From contig NZ_JADBEJ010000005.1 of assembly GCF_014873915.1 (NCBI RefSeq), positions 1,302,001 through 1,366,000 on the forward strand: a stretch of 64,000 nucleotides of DNA, given 5' to 3'. Numbering within the stretch: the first letter of the stretch is position 1; every line of letters begins with the position of its first letter. The notes below the pieces were generated by a model. The model was not told the origin of the DNA and did not search any database. It saw only the letters and a program-made list of their open reading frames with translations. Shown here piece by piece: positions 1 to 7,996 of this stretch. Both the position numbers and the translations under genes were made by a program. This DNA is from Amycolatopsis roodepoortensis. GTDB lineage: Bacteria; Actinomycetota; Actinomycetes; Mycobacteriales; Pseudonocardiaceae.

Positions 1-1
1 C

Positions 2-148
2 GACTTCCGCGCGATCCGCGACTACGCGGCGAGCAAACATCTCGCCAGGCTGTCGTTCTGGGCGGTGAACCGCGATTGCAACAACTGCGCGGGAATCGCC
101 CAAGGCAAGTACGACTACACCAAGATCGTGGCGGGTTACACCGGCTGA
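2..148 (+). CDS. C-terminal end of a GH18-type chitinase (partial)
   Basis: Only the last 48 codons lie in the window; the frame is open to the left edge and stops with TGA at 148. The visible tail has the pattern SFWAVNRD, then two cysteines (DCNNC) and a closing YDYTKIVAGYTG. This resembles the end of the TIM barrel of actinobacterial secreted family 18 chitinases, where the Trp lines the chitin-binding cleft. That recognition rests on a short stretch, and the catalytic DxxDxDxE motif is outside the window. If correct, it is an extracellular enzyme hydrolysing beta-1,4-GlcNAc polymers. A strong hairpin at 175-221 follows the stop. Confidence 0.6.
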   Translation, partial: DFRAIRDYAASKHLARLSFWAVNRDCNNCAGIAQGKYDYTKIVAGYTG

Positions 149-174
149 CTTCCGTTCCCCACCGGTGTCAGTCC

Positions 175-221
175 GTGAAGGCCTCCTTCCTCACTCTCAA
201 GGTAGGGAAGGAGGCCTTCAC
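175..221. terminator. GTGAAGGCC-family hairpin after the chitinase gene
   Basis: Perfect 16-bp arms (175-190 and 206-221, starting GTGAAGGCCTCC) enclose a 15-nt loop. It lies 27 bases after the chitinase stop and has no U-tract. The same arm core recurs at 28042-28092 (after metE) and, in variant form, at 44613-44665 (after the protease), always at a gene 3' end, so a terminator role is likely. Confidence 0.75.
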
Positions 222-250
222 CGCTTCGCACCTCGGGCCCGGTTGCTCAG

Positions 251-303
251 GTCGCGAAAGCCACTTTCGAGACATCAGACGTCGCGAAAGTGGCTTTCGC
301 GAC
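251..303. repeat. 53-bp double palindrome, subtype A (GTCGCG)
   Basis: Two 23-bp palindromes (251-273 and 281-303) are separated by 7 bp. Each has arms GTCGCGAAAG and CTTTCGCGAC around a 3-nt centre, CCA in the first and TGG in the second. The whole unit is therefore also a single inverted repeat with a 7-nt loop. One base of the first palindrome is changed (CTTTCGAGAC). It lies between the convergent ends of the chitinase and the binding-protein gene. Confidence 0.85.
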
Positions 304-361
304 ATGCCTCGACGACGCCCGGGCCCCCGTCACGACCGGCCGATCGCACACCCGCGCCGGC

Positions 362-414
362 GTTGCGAAAGCCACTTTCGCAACGCCGAAGGTTGCGAAA
401 GCCACTTTCGCAAC
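362..414. repeat. 53-bp double palindrome, subtype B (GTTGCG), direct-repeat form
   Basis: Two identical 23-bp palindromes (362-384, 392-414) with arms GTTGCGAAAG and CTTTCGCAAC, 7 bp apart. Unlike the other copies, both centres read CCA in the same orientation, so this unit is a tandem direct repeat of a palindrome. It sits 21 bases before the stop of the binding-protein gene. Confidence 0.85.
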
Positions 415-435
415 CTCCCGGCCCCGGGCCACCAC

Positions 436-2004
436 TCACTGCCCGCAGTCCGGCCTCGTGTTCAGCGGCCGCCCGCGCGACCACACCAGATCGACCGGAT
501 GCACCGAACCGTCCGGATCGATCGACAGGATCGGCAACGCCTTGTCGAGCTGGTTCCCCGTCGCCTGATCGAACGCGATGAAGCCGGTCGCGCCCGGCAC
601 CGGGGAGTTGCAGTCGATGCTGCGCAACACGTTCGACACCGAGACCGGATCCGCCGACACGTTCTGCACGGCCGCTTCGACCGCCGCGGCGACCGCGTCG
701 TGTTCGATCATCGCGGCGCCGTCCCACAGTTCCGCCTTGGGAAACCCGTGGGTACCGGTGAACTCCGCGACGAAGTTGTCGTAGTTCTTCTTGTACGTGG
801 GATACGCCGGATCGGCGGTGAACATGTCCCACTGGTCGGGATACGCCAGTGCCGTGTAGCGGAGCCGGACACTGATGTCCTTGTTCAGCTCCAAGGGTTT
901 CCCGGCGAGCGTGCTCGCGTCGTCCCCGGTCATCACGGTCACCGTGTCGAGCCCCTCGCAGGCACCGTCGCCCGCCAGCGCCGCCACGAGGGCGCCGAGG
1001 TCGAGCCCGCGGCCGGCGAAGTAGATCAGATCGGGTTTCGCGCCGCAGATGTCGTTGTGCCATCTGCTGAACAGCCCGCGCAAGTAGGCCTCGCGCGAAG
1101 TGTCGGCGAGCGGTTTGACGTCGTAGGTCTTCGTGAAGACGACCGGGACCTTCGATGAGTGCTGGAACGCCTCGGCCAGGGTGGTCGCGTAGGTGTCCTC
1201 CTTGCTGACCCCCTGGATCATCATCACGCGCCGGAAACCGTGCGCGGCGATGTATCCGGCCGCGGCGCGGGCTTCGTCGGTGTTGGTCGGACCCACGCGG
1301 AAGAAGTTGTCGATCCGCGCGCCCTTCGGGTCGGTGTTCATGTTGTCCGCGGTGACGGTCGCGCCGATCGTGGCGATCCCGTGCCGGGACAGTTCGGCCA
1401 CCAGCGCCCGGCTGCTTTCCGTGCTGATGCCGATGTCGGTGACCGCCACGATGCGCTGGGCGGCGGCCGCGGCGATGATCTCCTCGGCGACGACGCGCCA
1501 GTGATCGGCGTTGCTCCCGTAATTGGCCAGCAGGAGCTTGATCCCCGGCGGCCCGTTCTTCGGCCACGCGGCGGCGATCGCGCCCTGGACCTCCCGCCGC
1601 ACGAACGGGAACGGCTGGCTGTCGACCTTCGGGTCGGGCGCGAGGTTCTCCAGCACCACGATCGTCTTGAAGTTGTCCCCCGCCTGCTCGTTGCGGCTCT
1701 TGATGAGCTTCTCCAGCGGATCGAGCGGGTCGTCTTCCCGCATCGGGCCGGAGTCGAGGTTCAGCCCGACGCAGACGTGCGACGAGCCGATCGACTCCTC
1801 GTCCGCGTCCACCGCCCGCAGTCCGGCACCGCAGACCTCCCACGGTCTGGTCAGCGCCGGCACGGCGGCCAGCAATACGACCACGGCCACGATCAGCAGC
1901 ACCCGATGACGGCGTGCCCAGCCTCGGGGCCGTACCGGCGGTCCCGAGACCGCGCCGTCACGGGCCGCGGACATGCGTGTTCTCAGCGAATCGAGCCAGG
2001 ACAT
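436..2004 (-). CDS. Membrane-anchored type 1 periplasmic-binding-fold protein
   Basis: 522 residues. A basic cytoplasmic N-terminus is followed by one hydrophobic segment (about residues 35-54, LLIVAVVVLLAAVPAL) and a long exported domain. This domain resembles the solute-binding proteins of branched-chain amino-acid ABC transporters (for example VAVTDIGIST, IGATVTADN, FRVGPTN, MMIQGVSKEDTY, DLIYFAGRG). There is no lipobox, so it is probably held by the uncleaved helix. It is 19 bp downstream of the P-loop ATPase on the same strand, and no permease gene is nearby, so it may sense a ligand rather than feed a transporter. ATG at 2004 is preceded by an in-frame GTG at 2007; either could be the start. 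Ligand unknown. Confidence 0.75.
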   Translation of the reverse strand: MSWLDSLRTRMSAARDGAVSGPPVRPRGWARRHRVLLIVAVVVLLAAVPALTRPWEVCGAGLRAVDADEESIGSSHVCVGLNLDSGPMREDDPLDPLEKLIKSRNEQAGDNFKTIVVLENLAPDPKVDSQPFPFVRREVQGAIAAAWPKNGPPGIKLLLANYGSNADHWRVVAEEIIAAAAAQRIVAVTDIGISTESSRALVAELSRHGIATIGATVTADNMNTDPKGARIDNFFRVGPTNTDEARAAAGYIAAHGFRRVMMIQGVSKEDTYATTLAEAFQHSSKVPVVFTKTYDVKPLADTSREAYLRGLFSRWHNDICGAKPDLIYFAGRGLDLGALVAALAGDGACEGLDTVTVMTGDDASTLAGKPLELNKDISVRLRYTALAYPDQWDMFTADPAYPTYKKNYDNFVAEFTGTHGFPKAELWDGAAMIEHDAVAAAVEAAVQNVSADPVSVSNVLRSIDCNSPVPGATGFIAFDQATGNQLDKALPILSIDPDGSVHPVDLVWSRGRPLNTRPDCGQ

Positions 2005-2023
2005 CACAGGGTTCCGTTCCGGG

Positions 2024-4054
2024 TCAGGGGAATTCGCCGCGACGGGCGGCTTCCTTGGCCGACACGAGCGCGCCGACGTCGGGCTGATGCGAGGTGGTGG
2101 CCAGCGCGGCGAAGGCGTTCGCGATCACCTGGTGCTGGTCCTGCCCGCGGACGGCGAAGGGGTTGGCGGTCAGCCAGCCCGCCGCGATGAGCCGGGCGAC
2201 GTTGTTCCGGATCTCGGACCGGTCGTTCGGGCGGCGCGCGTTGTCCAGGTTGACGAGTTCTTCGTACAGCTCCGCGTGATCCCGTCCGGATGGCAGATCG
2301 TCCGGCGCGTTCAGGACCAGCTCGAGTTTGGCGATCCACTCCGCGTGCGGGATCCGGTTGAACTCGCGTTCGAAGAAGGTGACCACCTCGCCGATGTCGC
2401 CCAGCGCGAGGTTGCAGTAGGCCAGGCGCACCGGATCCTGCGCGGTGTCGGGATCGTCGCGCAGGGCCTTGAACTGGTCGGTGTAGGTCGGGCCGTCGCC
2501 GTCACCCCGCCTGGCCAGCGCGGACACCAGGTTCGCGGCGATCCATGGATGCAGTGCCGCCTGGTCGGTCGTCGAACCGGGCGAGTTCTTCGCCGTCACC
2601 CACAACGAGGTGCGCAGTTCGGTCAGGATCCGCCCGACGTGCGGCTGGTCGATCCGGCTCTGCGCGGCGTCCGGGATCAGCCAGGGCGCGGTCGCGAACG
2701 GCGCCGCGGTCACGAAGTCGTCGACGTGGACGTCGTCGAGGTGCTCGGTCAAGGCGAGCTCGGTCAGCCTGCGGTAGCAGGGATCCTGTTCGCCACGGGG
2801 ATCGGTGGTGAGCAGGTCACGGCCGCCTTCGCGCGCGTCGGTGGCCCGCAACCTCCCCGCGAGCTGCTCGACCGCCGACGGCAGTCCACCGGTCGCCCGG
2901 TGCGCGAGCGTGACCTTCGGCGTCCGCGCGCCGGAATGGAGGATCCGCGCGATCCGCCCGATCGACTGCGGTGAGATCCGGACCGGGTAGTAGGGCGAGT
3001 CGAGCGCGCCGTTGCCCGGGTTCGCCCAGTCATCGTACGAAGCCTCCTCGCAGTCCACGATCGGCCGGACGGCGGGCGGAGCGCCGGACGCGGGCTTCCA
3101 CGGCGCCAGCCAGGCGGTCCCCCAATCGTCGTGCCACCGCCCGCTGGTGGCGATGACCAGCAGCGCGTCGTGGGCCTCGCGATCGTTCGGATGCTGGACG
3201 GCGTACCGTTCCCGCGCGGCGATCAGGTCGGCGAGGAACTCGGTCCCGCCGGCGTGGTCGACGTCGTCGAGCACCACCACCCAGTTGTGCCAATGCCTGC
3301 GCTGCGGCGAGATGTCACAGGTGCACGGGCTCTTCTCCTCCGGTTTGGCCAGCCGCGGATGGTTCTCCCGGACGTCGCCGAGGAACGCCGCCATCAGCCA
3401 TTCGGTGACCGCCTTGGCGTCACGGGCGCTGCCGTGCGCCAGGCGGTTGAGTTCGAGCAGCGCGTCGAACGGGGATCTCCCCTCCGCGTGGGGGAAGTCC
3501 GCCAGCGACCGCAGCGCCTTTCCGAGCCTCGGCCGGATGTTCCGGACCAGATGCGGGAACGTCTGGCGGAACAGATCCGCGTACGGTGGCTCGACGAGAC
3601 CGGTCGCCTTCGCCGTCTCGGTCAGCGCGTCGAGCGTGCCGTCCATTGCCGACGTCCAGATGACCCGGTCGAGACTGCCGAGCAGCGACTTCAGTTGCGC
3701 GAGGTCTTCGTCGCGATTTCGACCGGAAAGCTCAGCCTGGACTGCGATCAACGCGATCGTGAAACGAACGAACTGCGGTTTCGGCCGATTTCGCCATTTC
3801 CCCGACAACGAATAGGCCAGTTTCGTGAGCACGTCGATCGTGCCGGCCCGGCCGCCTTGCCCGAAATCGAATCCGGCGTGCACGACACCCCAGCCGAGAT
3901 CACGGCGGATCGCTTCCAGTGCCGTGGTCTTCCCCGAACCGACGGGCCCGAGCAGCAGCGTCACCGGCTGCGGGCGGGACGGATTCCCCGTCTCGCGGTT
4001 GAGCAGCATTCTCCGGGCGAGCTGCACCGCGGGAGAATGTCCGTCCAAATTCAT
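2024..4054 (-). CDS. Large P-loop ATPase (STAND/AAA-like), unknown function
   Basis: 676 residues with no membrane segment or signal peptide. Walker A is GPVGSGKTT at residues 36-44; Walker B is WVVVLDDVDH at about 258-267. A sensor-like stretch (LLVIATSGRW) follows, then a long helical C-terminal half (about 400-676) with no recognised catalytic motif. This layout fits a signal-transducing NTPase with a regulatory C-terminus, not an ABC ATPase: there is no LSGGQ signature. It is probably transcribed first, with the tethered binding-fold protein 19 bp downstream. I infer the two act together, ligand binding outside being linked to ATPase switching inside. Specific role unknown. Confidence 0.75.
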   Translation of the reverse strand: MNLDGHSPAVQLARRMLLNRETGNPSRPQPVTLLLGPVGSGKTTALEAIRRDLGWGVVHAGFDFGQGGRAGTIDVLTKLAYSLSGKWRNRPKPQFVRFTIALIAVQAELSGRNRDEDLAQLKSLLGSLDRVIWTSAMDGTLDALTETAKATGLVEPPYADLFRQTFPHLVRNIRPRLGKALRSLADFPHAEGRSPFDALLELNRLAHGSARDAKAVTEWLMAAFLGDVRENHPRLAKPEEKSPCTCDISPQRRHWHNWVVVLDDVDHAGGTEFLADLIAARERYAVQHPNDREAHDALLVIATSGRWHDDWGTAWLAPWKPASGAPPAVRPIVDCEEASYDDWANPGNGALDSPYYPVRISPQSIGRIARILHSGARTPKVTLAHRATGGLPSAVEQLAGRLRATDAREGGRDLLTTDPRGEQDPCYRRLTELALTEHLDDVHVDDFVTAAPFATAPWLIPDAAQSRIDQPHVGRILTELRTSLWVTAKNSPGSTTDQAALHPWIAANLVSALARRGDGDGPTYTDQFKALRDDPDTAQDPVRLAYCNLALGDIGEVVTFFEREFNRIPHAEWIAKLELVLNAPDDLPSGRDHAELYEELVNLDNARRPNDRSEIRNNVARLIAAGWLTANPFAVRGQDQHQVIANAFAALATTSHQPDVGALVSAKEAARRGEFP

Positions 4055-4230
4055 TTTTCCTGTTCAGCCCCTAGCCTGCCCCGGATGGAATGGAAAGTGC
4101 GGACCATCGTAGGTACGCGGCCGAGGGCGGGACACCGGAAAAAAGGACACCAGACACGAACGGACGAGATCAGGGGTGAATCGTGATTCTTGTTCGACGA
4201 TGTGCGACGTCGTCGATCACCCGATCGGCG

Positions 4231-4869
4231 CTATCGGCCCCATTGCGGCCACCGGCCACCACCGGGATATCCGCCGTGATTCCAGTCGTAGTACCACTCG
4301 TGGTGACCGGCGCGCGGATCCGGCCGTTCCTCCGGCGGCGGCGCGGACGGCGTGGGTGTCGGGGACGGCGTCTCCGAGCCGTGCATCGACGCGGTCATCG
4401 GCGGCGGAGGGGCGACGCTGCCGCCCGAAGGTCCCGACGGGACGGGCGAAGACTCCGCGGCGTCCGGGACCTCGACGGCCTGCGGTGCGATGGTCAGCGA
4501 CGGCGGCGGGAGCGGGATCCCCGGGACGACCTCGGCCTGCTCGCCGGGAGTGAGCAGCACGGCCAGCAGTCCGCCGACGAAGACACCGCCCGCCGAAAGC
4601 ACCGAGATCCGCCGGATCCGCCTGCTACCGGGGGCGGCGTCCGGGGCCCGGTGCTTCGGCCCGCGCGGCCCCCGGCGGCGGGGTGCCGCGCCGGCTTTCC
4701 GCATCAACTCGCTGAGCGTCTGTTGGTGAACCCGCGGCCGCGATCGACGTCGCCAGTCTTTCAGGCCGCGAAGGGCGGCAAAGGCGCCCTTCCACCGCGA
4801 TAGCGGGGCCTTCGGCCGGGGCGGGTTCAGGGCGCTCCCGCCGCCGTCATGGCGAGCCGTGCGTGCCAT
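4231..4869 (-). CDS. Small single-pass membrane protein with Pro-rich extracellular tail
   Basis: 212 residues. A basic N-terminal region of about 80 residues precedes one transmembrane segment (ISVLSAGGVFVGGLLAVLL) and a Pro/Ser/Thr-rich outer segment that ends in an aromatic Gly/His/Tyr/Trp-rich tail (HHEWYYDWNHGGYPGG). The start at 4869 is chosen because GGGAGGT lies 5 nt upstream; an in-frame ATG 45 bases further up has no such site. I recognise no family. A cell-wall-spanning or envelope-stress role is possible but not shown. It lies upstream of the ATPase gene on the same strand, 176 bp away. Confidence 0.6.
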   Translation of the reverse strand: MARTARHDGGGSALNPPRPKAPLSRWKGAFAALRGLKDWRRRSRPRVHQQTLSELMRKAGAAPRRRGPRGPKHRAPDAAPGSRRIRRISVLSAGGVFVGGLLAVLLTPGEQAEVVPGIPLPPPSLTIAPQAVEVPDAAESSPVPSGPSGGSVAPPPPMTASMHGSETPSPTPTPSAPPPEERPDPRAGHHEWYYDWNHGGYPGGGRWPQWGR

Positions 4870-4992
4870 CGGCACCTCCCTACCCGGTCCGCCGCTCGAC
4901 GGCGACGGCCTCATCCCGGGGAGGATCCTAGGAAGGCGGGAGGTGGTTGTAAACGGTCGTCGTCCACTGCGGACAGACGATGCGGTGAAGGG

Positions 4993-5262
4993 TCAGGCGG
5001 CCGCGGTGACCGCGATGGCGGCTTCGCCCGCCTCGGTCAGCTCGGCGGGCACCCGGCCGGTGACCGCGGCGGGACCGGTGGACGCGCCGGGGCGGATGTA
5101 ACCGCCGCGGGCCAGCGCGTGCGCGGTCATCTGATCGCAGCAGGCGAACCCGTCGATGAAGAGATCCGGCTCGCAGCTGCACGACATCTGGGCACGGCGC
5201 GCCGCGACCGCTCGCAGCATCGCCATCGCGCGATGGGACAGTTCGACCTCTGAACCGGACAC
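4993..5262 (-). CDS. Small Cys-rich protein of unknown function
   Basis: 89 residues from GTG at 5262, chosen because GAGAGGT lies about 8 nt upstream; an in-frame start at 5304 is possible. The middle carries CSC, then 13 residues on, CC (motif SCSCEPDLFIDGFACCDQ). This could bind a metal or form disulfides. The C-terminus is Ala/Val-rich. No signal peptide or membrane segment is visible. I do not recognise a family. The upstream region (5305-5349) separates it from the TetR gene on the same strand. Confidence 0.5.
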   Translation of the reverse strand: MSGSEVELSHRAMAMLRAVAARRAQMSCSCEPDLFIDGFACCDQMTAHALARGGYIRPGASTGPAAVTGRVPAELTEAGEAAIAVTAAA

Positions 5263-5349
5263 CGGACTGGACCTCTCTCGATCAGCCACCTGAATCAGCA
5301 GCACTCACACCGTGTTATCGATCGCTGCTCCATCAGTGTTAACAAGATC

Positions 5350-5982
5350 TCAGACGTTGTCGGTGGCTTCTTGGTTCCGGGAGATCTTCGCCGACGCCAG
5401 CGGCGGCTCCAGGACCCGTGCCCACTGGGCGACGATCTGCTTGCGCCGCTTCGTGTCGTCGGTCAGCAGGTTCGCCAGCCCCAGCCCGCGGGCAAGATCG
5501 AGAGTGGCCTGGACCAGCTCACGAACACCCTGGTGGGACTCGTCGACGCCGAGCAGCTCGACGGTCACCCGGTGCGCTTCCCGCCCGACCCGCGCCTCCA
5601 GCGGCACCAGGGTCGCGCGCAGCGACTCGTCGGTCGACGCCGCGACCCAGAGGTGGAGCGCGGCGCGGAACAGAGGCCCGCTGTAGAGGTTGAGCACCAT
5701 GTCGACGGCCCGCTCGATCCGGGACCGCCCCGACGGCAGTTCCGCCGCGCGGGCGCGCAGTTCCACGATCTGGATCTCGCCGACGTGCTCGACCGCCGCC
5801 GCGACCAGATCCTCCCTGGTCGGGAAGTGGTGCTGGGCCGCGCCGCGCGAGACACCGGCGCGTTCGGCGATGATCGCGACGGTGGTCCCGTTCCAGCCCA
5901 GCTCCCCGATCGTCTCGACGGCGGCCTCGACCAGCCGCCGCCGGGTCGTGCGGCTGCGCTCCTGCTGTGGTTCGCGAATCAC
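5350..5982 (-). CDS. TetR-family regulator closing the acyl-CoA catabolic operon
   Basis: 210 residues. The N-terminal HTH (about residues 10-55) contains TTVAIIAERAGVSRGAAQHHF, the classic TetR recognition region; the rest is an all-helical ligand domain. The GTG start at 5982 overlaps the stop of the SDR gene by 4 bases (GTGA), which indicates translational coupling and last position in an eight-gene operon. By analogy with AtuR/LiuR-type repressors it probably represses the operon until a pathway acyl-CoA binds. A likely operator is the dyad at 15226-15243, upstream of the first gene. An in-frame extension of the reading frame into the SDR gene is not used. Confidence 0.8.
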   Translation of the reverse strand: MIREPQQERSRTTRRRLVEAAVETIGELGWNGTTVAIIAERAGVSRGAAQHHFPTREDLVAAAVEHVGEIQIVELRARAAELPSGRSRIERAVDMVLNLYSGPLFRAALHLWVAASTDESLRATLVPLEARVGREAHRVTVELLGVDESHQGVRELVQATLDLARGLGLANLLTDDTKRRKQIVAQWARVLEPPLASAKISRNQEATDNV

Positions 5983-6818
5983 GGGGTGCGGCTCTCGACC
6001 CAGAAATCGAGCTGCAGGTCTTCCTCCCGCTCGCCGATGCGGTACTTCGAGAAGTCCGTGACCCCTTCGGCTGCGAGCACCTCGTCGTCGAGGTAGAAGT
6101 GCCCGGACGCCTCGCGGCTCGGTTTGGTGAGGATCGCGTGCGCCGCGTCCGCCATGATCTCCGGCGTCCGCGACCTGGCCGCCAGTTCCGCGCCGACGAC
6201 GTTGCGGATCGCCGCGGTGTCGATCGTCGTCCGCGGCCACAGCGAGTTCGCCGCGATCCCGTACTGCCGCAGTTCCGCGGCGAGCCCGACGGTCACCAGG
6301 CTCATCGAGTACTTCGCGATGCTGTACGCGAGATGCCCGGCCTGGAACCATTTCTCGTCGAGGCTGATCGGCGGCGACAGCGTCAGGATGTGCGGGTTCT
6401 CCGCGACCTTCAGGTACGGGATGGCGAGTTTCGACAGCAGGAACGACCCGCGCGCGTTGACGTCCTGCATCAGGTCGTAACGCTTCATGCTGACCGACTC
6501 GGTCGGGGTCAAATCGATCGCGCTCGCGTTGTTGAGCACGATGTCGATCCCGCCGAACTGCTCCGCGGTCCGCGCGATCGCGGCCTCGACCGACGTGTCG
6601 TCCCGGACGTCGCCGACGATCGGCAACGCCTGCCCGCCGGCGTCCTCGATCGCCTTGGCCGCGGTGTAGAGCGTGCCCGGCAGCTTCGGATGCGGCTCGG
6701 CGGTCTTCGCGAGCAGGGCGATGTTCGCTCCGTCGCGCGCGGCGCGGACCGCGATGGCCTCGCCGATCCCGCGGCTGCCGCCGGAGATGATGATCGTCTT
6801 GCCGTGGAGAGTGCTCAT
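5979..6818 (-). CDS. Short-chain dehydrogenase (HSDL2-like SDR)
   Basis: 279 residues. Near the N-terminus is the Rossmann motif GGSRGIGEAIA; it is followed by AKTAEPHPKLPGT, a signature of the hydroxysteroid-dehydrogenase-like-2 group. NNAS, and YSIAK for the catalytic Tyr-x3-Lys, are present. It likely oxidises or reduces a hydroxyacyl or terpenoid alcohol intermediate with NAD(P). In Pseudomonas the acyclic-terpene cluster also encodes SDRs (AtuB, AtuG). The stop overlaps the TetR start by 4 bases; 11 bp separate its start from the acyl-CoA dehydrogenase stop. The substrate is inferred from context only. Confidence 0.8.
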   Translation of the reverse strand: MSTLHGKTIIISGGSRGIGEAIAVRAARDGANIALLAKTAEPHPKLPGTLYTAAKAIEDAGGQALPIVGDVRDDTSVEAAIARTAEQFGGIDIVLNNASAIDLTPTESVSMKRYDLMQDVNARGSFLLSKLAIPYLKVAENPHILTLSPPISLDEKWFQAGHLAYSIAKYSMSLVTVGLAAELRQYGIAANSLWPRTTIDTAAIRNVVGAELAARSRTPEIMADAAHAILTKPSREASGHFYLDDEVLAAEGVTDFSKYRIGEREEDLQLDFWVESRTP

Positions 6819-6829
6819 GCGTCCGCCTC

Positions 6830-7996
6830 TCAGTAGGAGCGGGGCAGGCCGAGGCTGTGCTGGCCGACGAAGTTGAGCACCATCTCGCGGCTCACCGGCG
6901 CGATCCGGCCCAGCCGGACGGCCGTGACCAGCGTGCCCAGCCCGTATTCGCTGGCCAGCCCGTTGCCGCCGTGGGTCTGCACTGCCTGGTCGACCGCGCG
7001 GATCGCGACCTCGGCGGCGGCGTACTTCGCCATGTTCGCCGACTCGCCCGCGCCGAAGTCGTCGCCGGAGTCGTAGAGCGACGCGGCCTTCTGCGTCATC
7101 AGTTTGGCCAGTTCCAGCTCGATCTTGATCTCGGCCAGCGGATGCGCGAGCCCCTGGTGGGTGCCGATCGGCGCGCCCCACACCTTGCGCTCGTTGGCGT
7201 AGCCGACGGCCTTGCCCAACGCGTAGCGCGCGATGCCGAGCGAGAACGACGCGCCCATGATGCGTTCGGGGTTGAGCCCGGCGAACAGCTGCGCGATCGC
7301 CGCGTCCTCCTCGCCGACCAGCGCGTCGGCCGGCAGGTGGACGTCATCGAGGAACAGGCCGAACTGCTTCTCCGGCGAGACGATGTCCATGTCGATCTGC
7401 TTGTACTCGAAGCCGGGCGTGTCGGTCGGGACGGTGAACAGCGCGGGCTTGAGCTTGCCGGTCTTGGCGTCCTCGGTGCGGCCGACGACCAGGACGGCGT
7501 CCGCCTCGTCGACGCCGGAGATGTAGACCTTCCGTCCACTGAGGACCCAACCGTCGGCGTCCCGCTTCGCGGTGGTGGTGATCTTGTGCGAGTTCGACCC
7601 GGCGTCCGGTTCGGTGATCGCGAAGACCATCCGCCTGCTGCCGTCGGCGATGCCCGGCAGCCAGCGCTTCTTCTGCTCGTCGGTGCCGAAGCGCGAGATG
7701 ACCGTGCCGCAGATCGCCGGCGAGACGACCATGAGCAGCAGCGGGGAGCCCGCCGCGGCGAGTTCTTCGAGCACCGCGGCGAGATCCGCGATACCCGCTC
7801 CCCCGCCGCCGTACTCTTCGGGCAGGTTCACGCCGAGGTAGCCCAGCCGTCCGGCTTCGGCCCAGAGTTCCTCGGTCTTGAGCCCGGCGCGCGCCTGCTT
7901 GGCGTAGTACTCGTACCCGTACTTTTTGCCGAGTTCGGTGACCGCGGCCCGCAGCGCGACGCGCTCCTCGGGCTCGGTGAAGTTCATCGCGTTCAT
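6830..7996 (-). CDS. Acyl-CoA dehydrogenase
   Basis: 388 residues. It has the flavin-contact motif MVFAITEPDAGSNSHKI, the usual middle beta-domain, and a C-terminal helical domain ending in QTHGGNGLASEYG. The protein desaturates an acyl-CoA at the alpha-beta bond, passing electrons to ETF. ATG at 7996 follows AGGAG by about 8 nt and overlaps the biotin-carboxylase stop by 4 bases (ATGA); a second Met lies 3 codons in. It is one of two divergent acyl-CoA dehydrogenases in this operon, which suggests two desaturation steps (or two substrates), as with AtuD and relatives in citronellol breakdown. Confidence 0.88.
   Translation of the reverse strand: MNAMNFTEPEERVALRAAVTELGKKYGYEYYAKQARAGLKTEELWAEAGRLGYLGVNLPEEYGGGGAGIADLAAVLEELAAAGSPLLLMVVSPAICGTVISRFGTDEQKKRWLPGIADGSRRMVFAITEPDAGSNSHKITTTAKRDADGWVLSGRKVYISGVDEADAVLVVGRTEDAKTGKLKPALFTVPTDTPGFEYKQIDMDIVSPEKQFGLFLDDVHLPADALVGEEDAAIAQLFAGLNPERIMGASFSLGIARYALGKAVGYANERKVWGAPIGTHQGLAHPLAEIKIELELAKLMTQKAASLYDSGDDFGAGESANMAKYAAAEVAIRAVDQAVQTHGGNGLASEYGLGTLVTAVRLGRIAPVSREMVLNFVGQHSLGLPRSY

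Noticed and set aside
76..1158. 360-codon frame on the plus strand over the binding-protein gene
   Set aside because: Runs through the 53-bp palindromes and antisense to a well-supported gene; composition is that of a shadow frame.
436..2004. Binding protein as part of a branched-chain amino-acid ABC transporter
   Set aside because: No permease or ABC ATPase is adjacent; the neighbouring ATPase lacks the ABC signature, and the protein is anchored by a helix, not by a lipobox.
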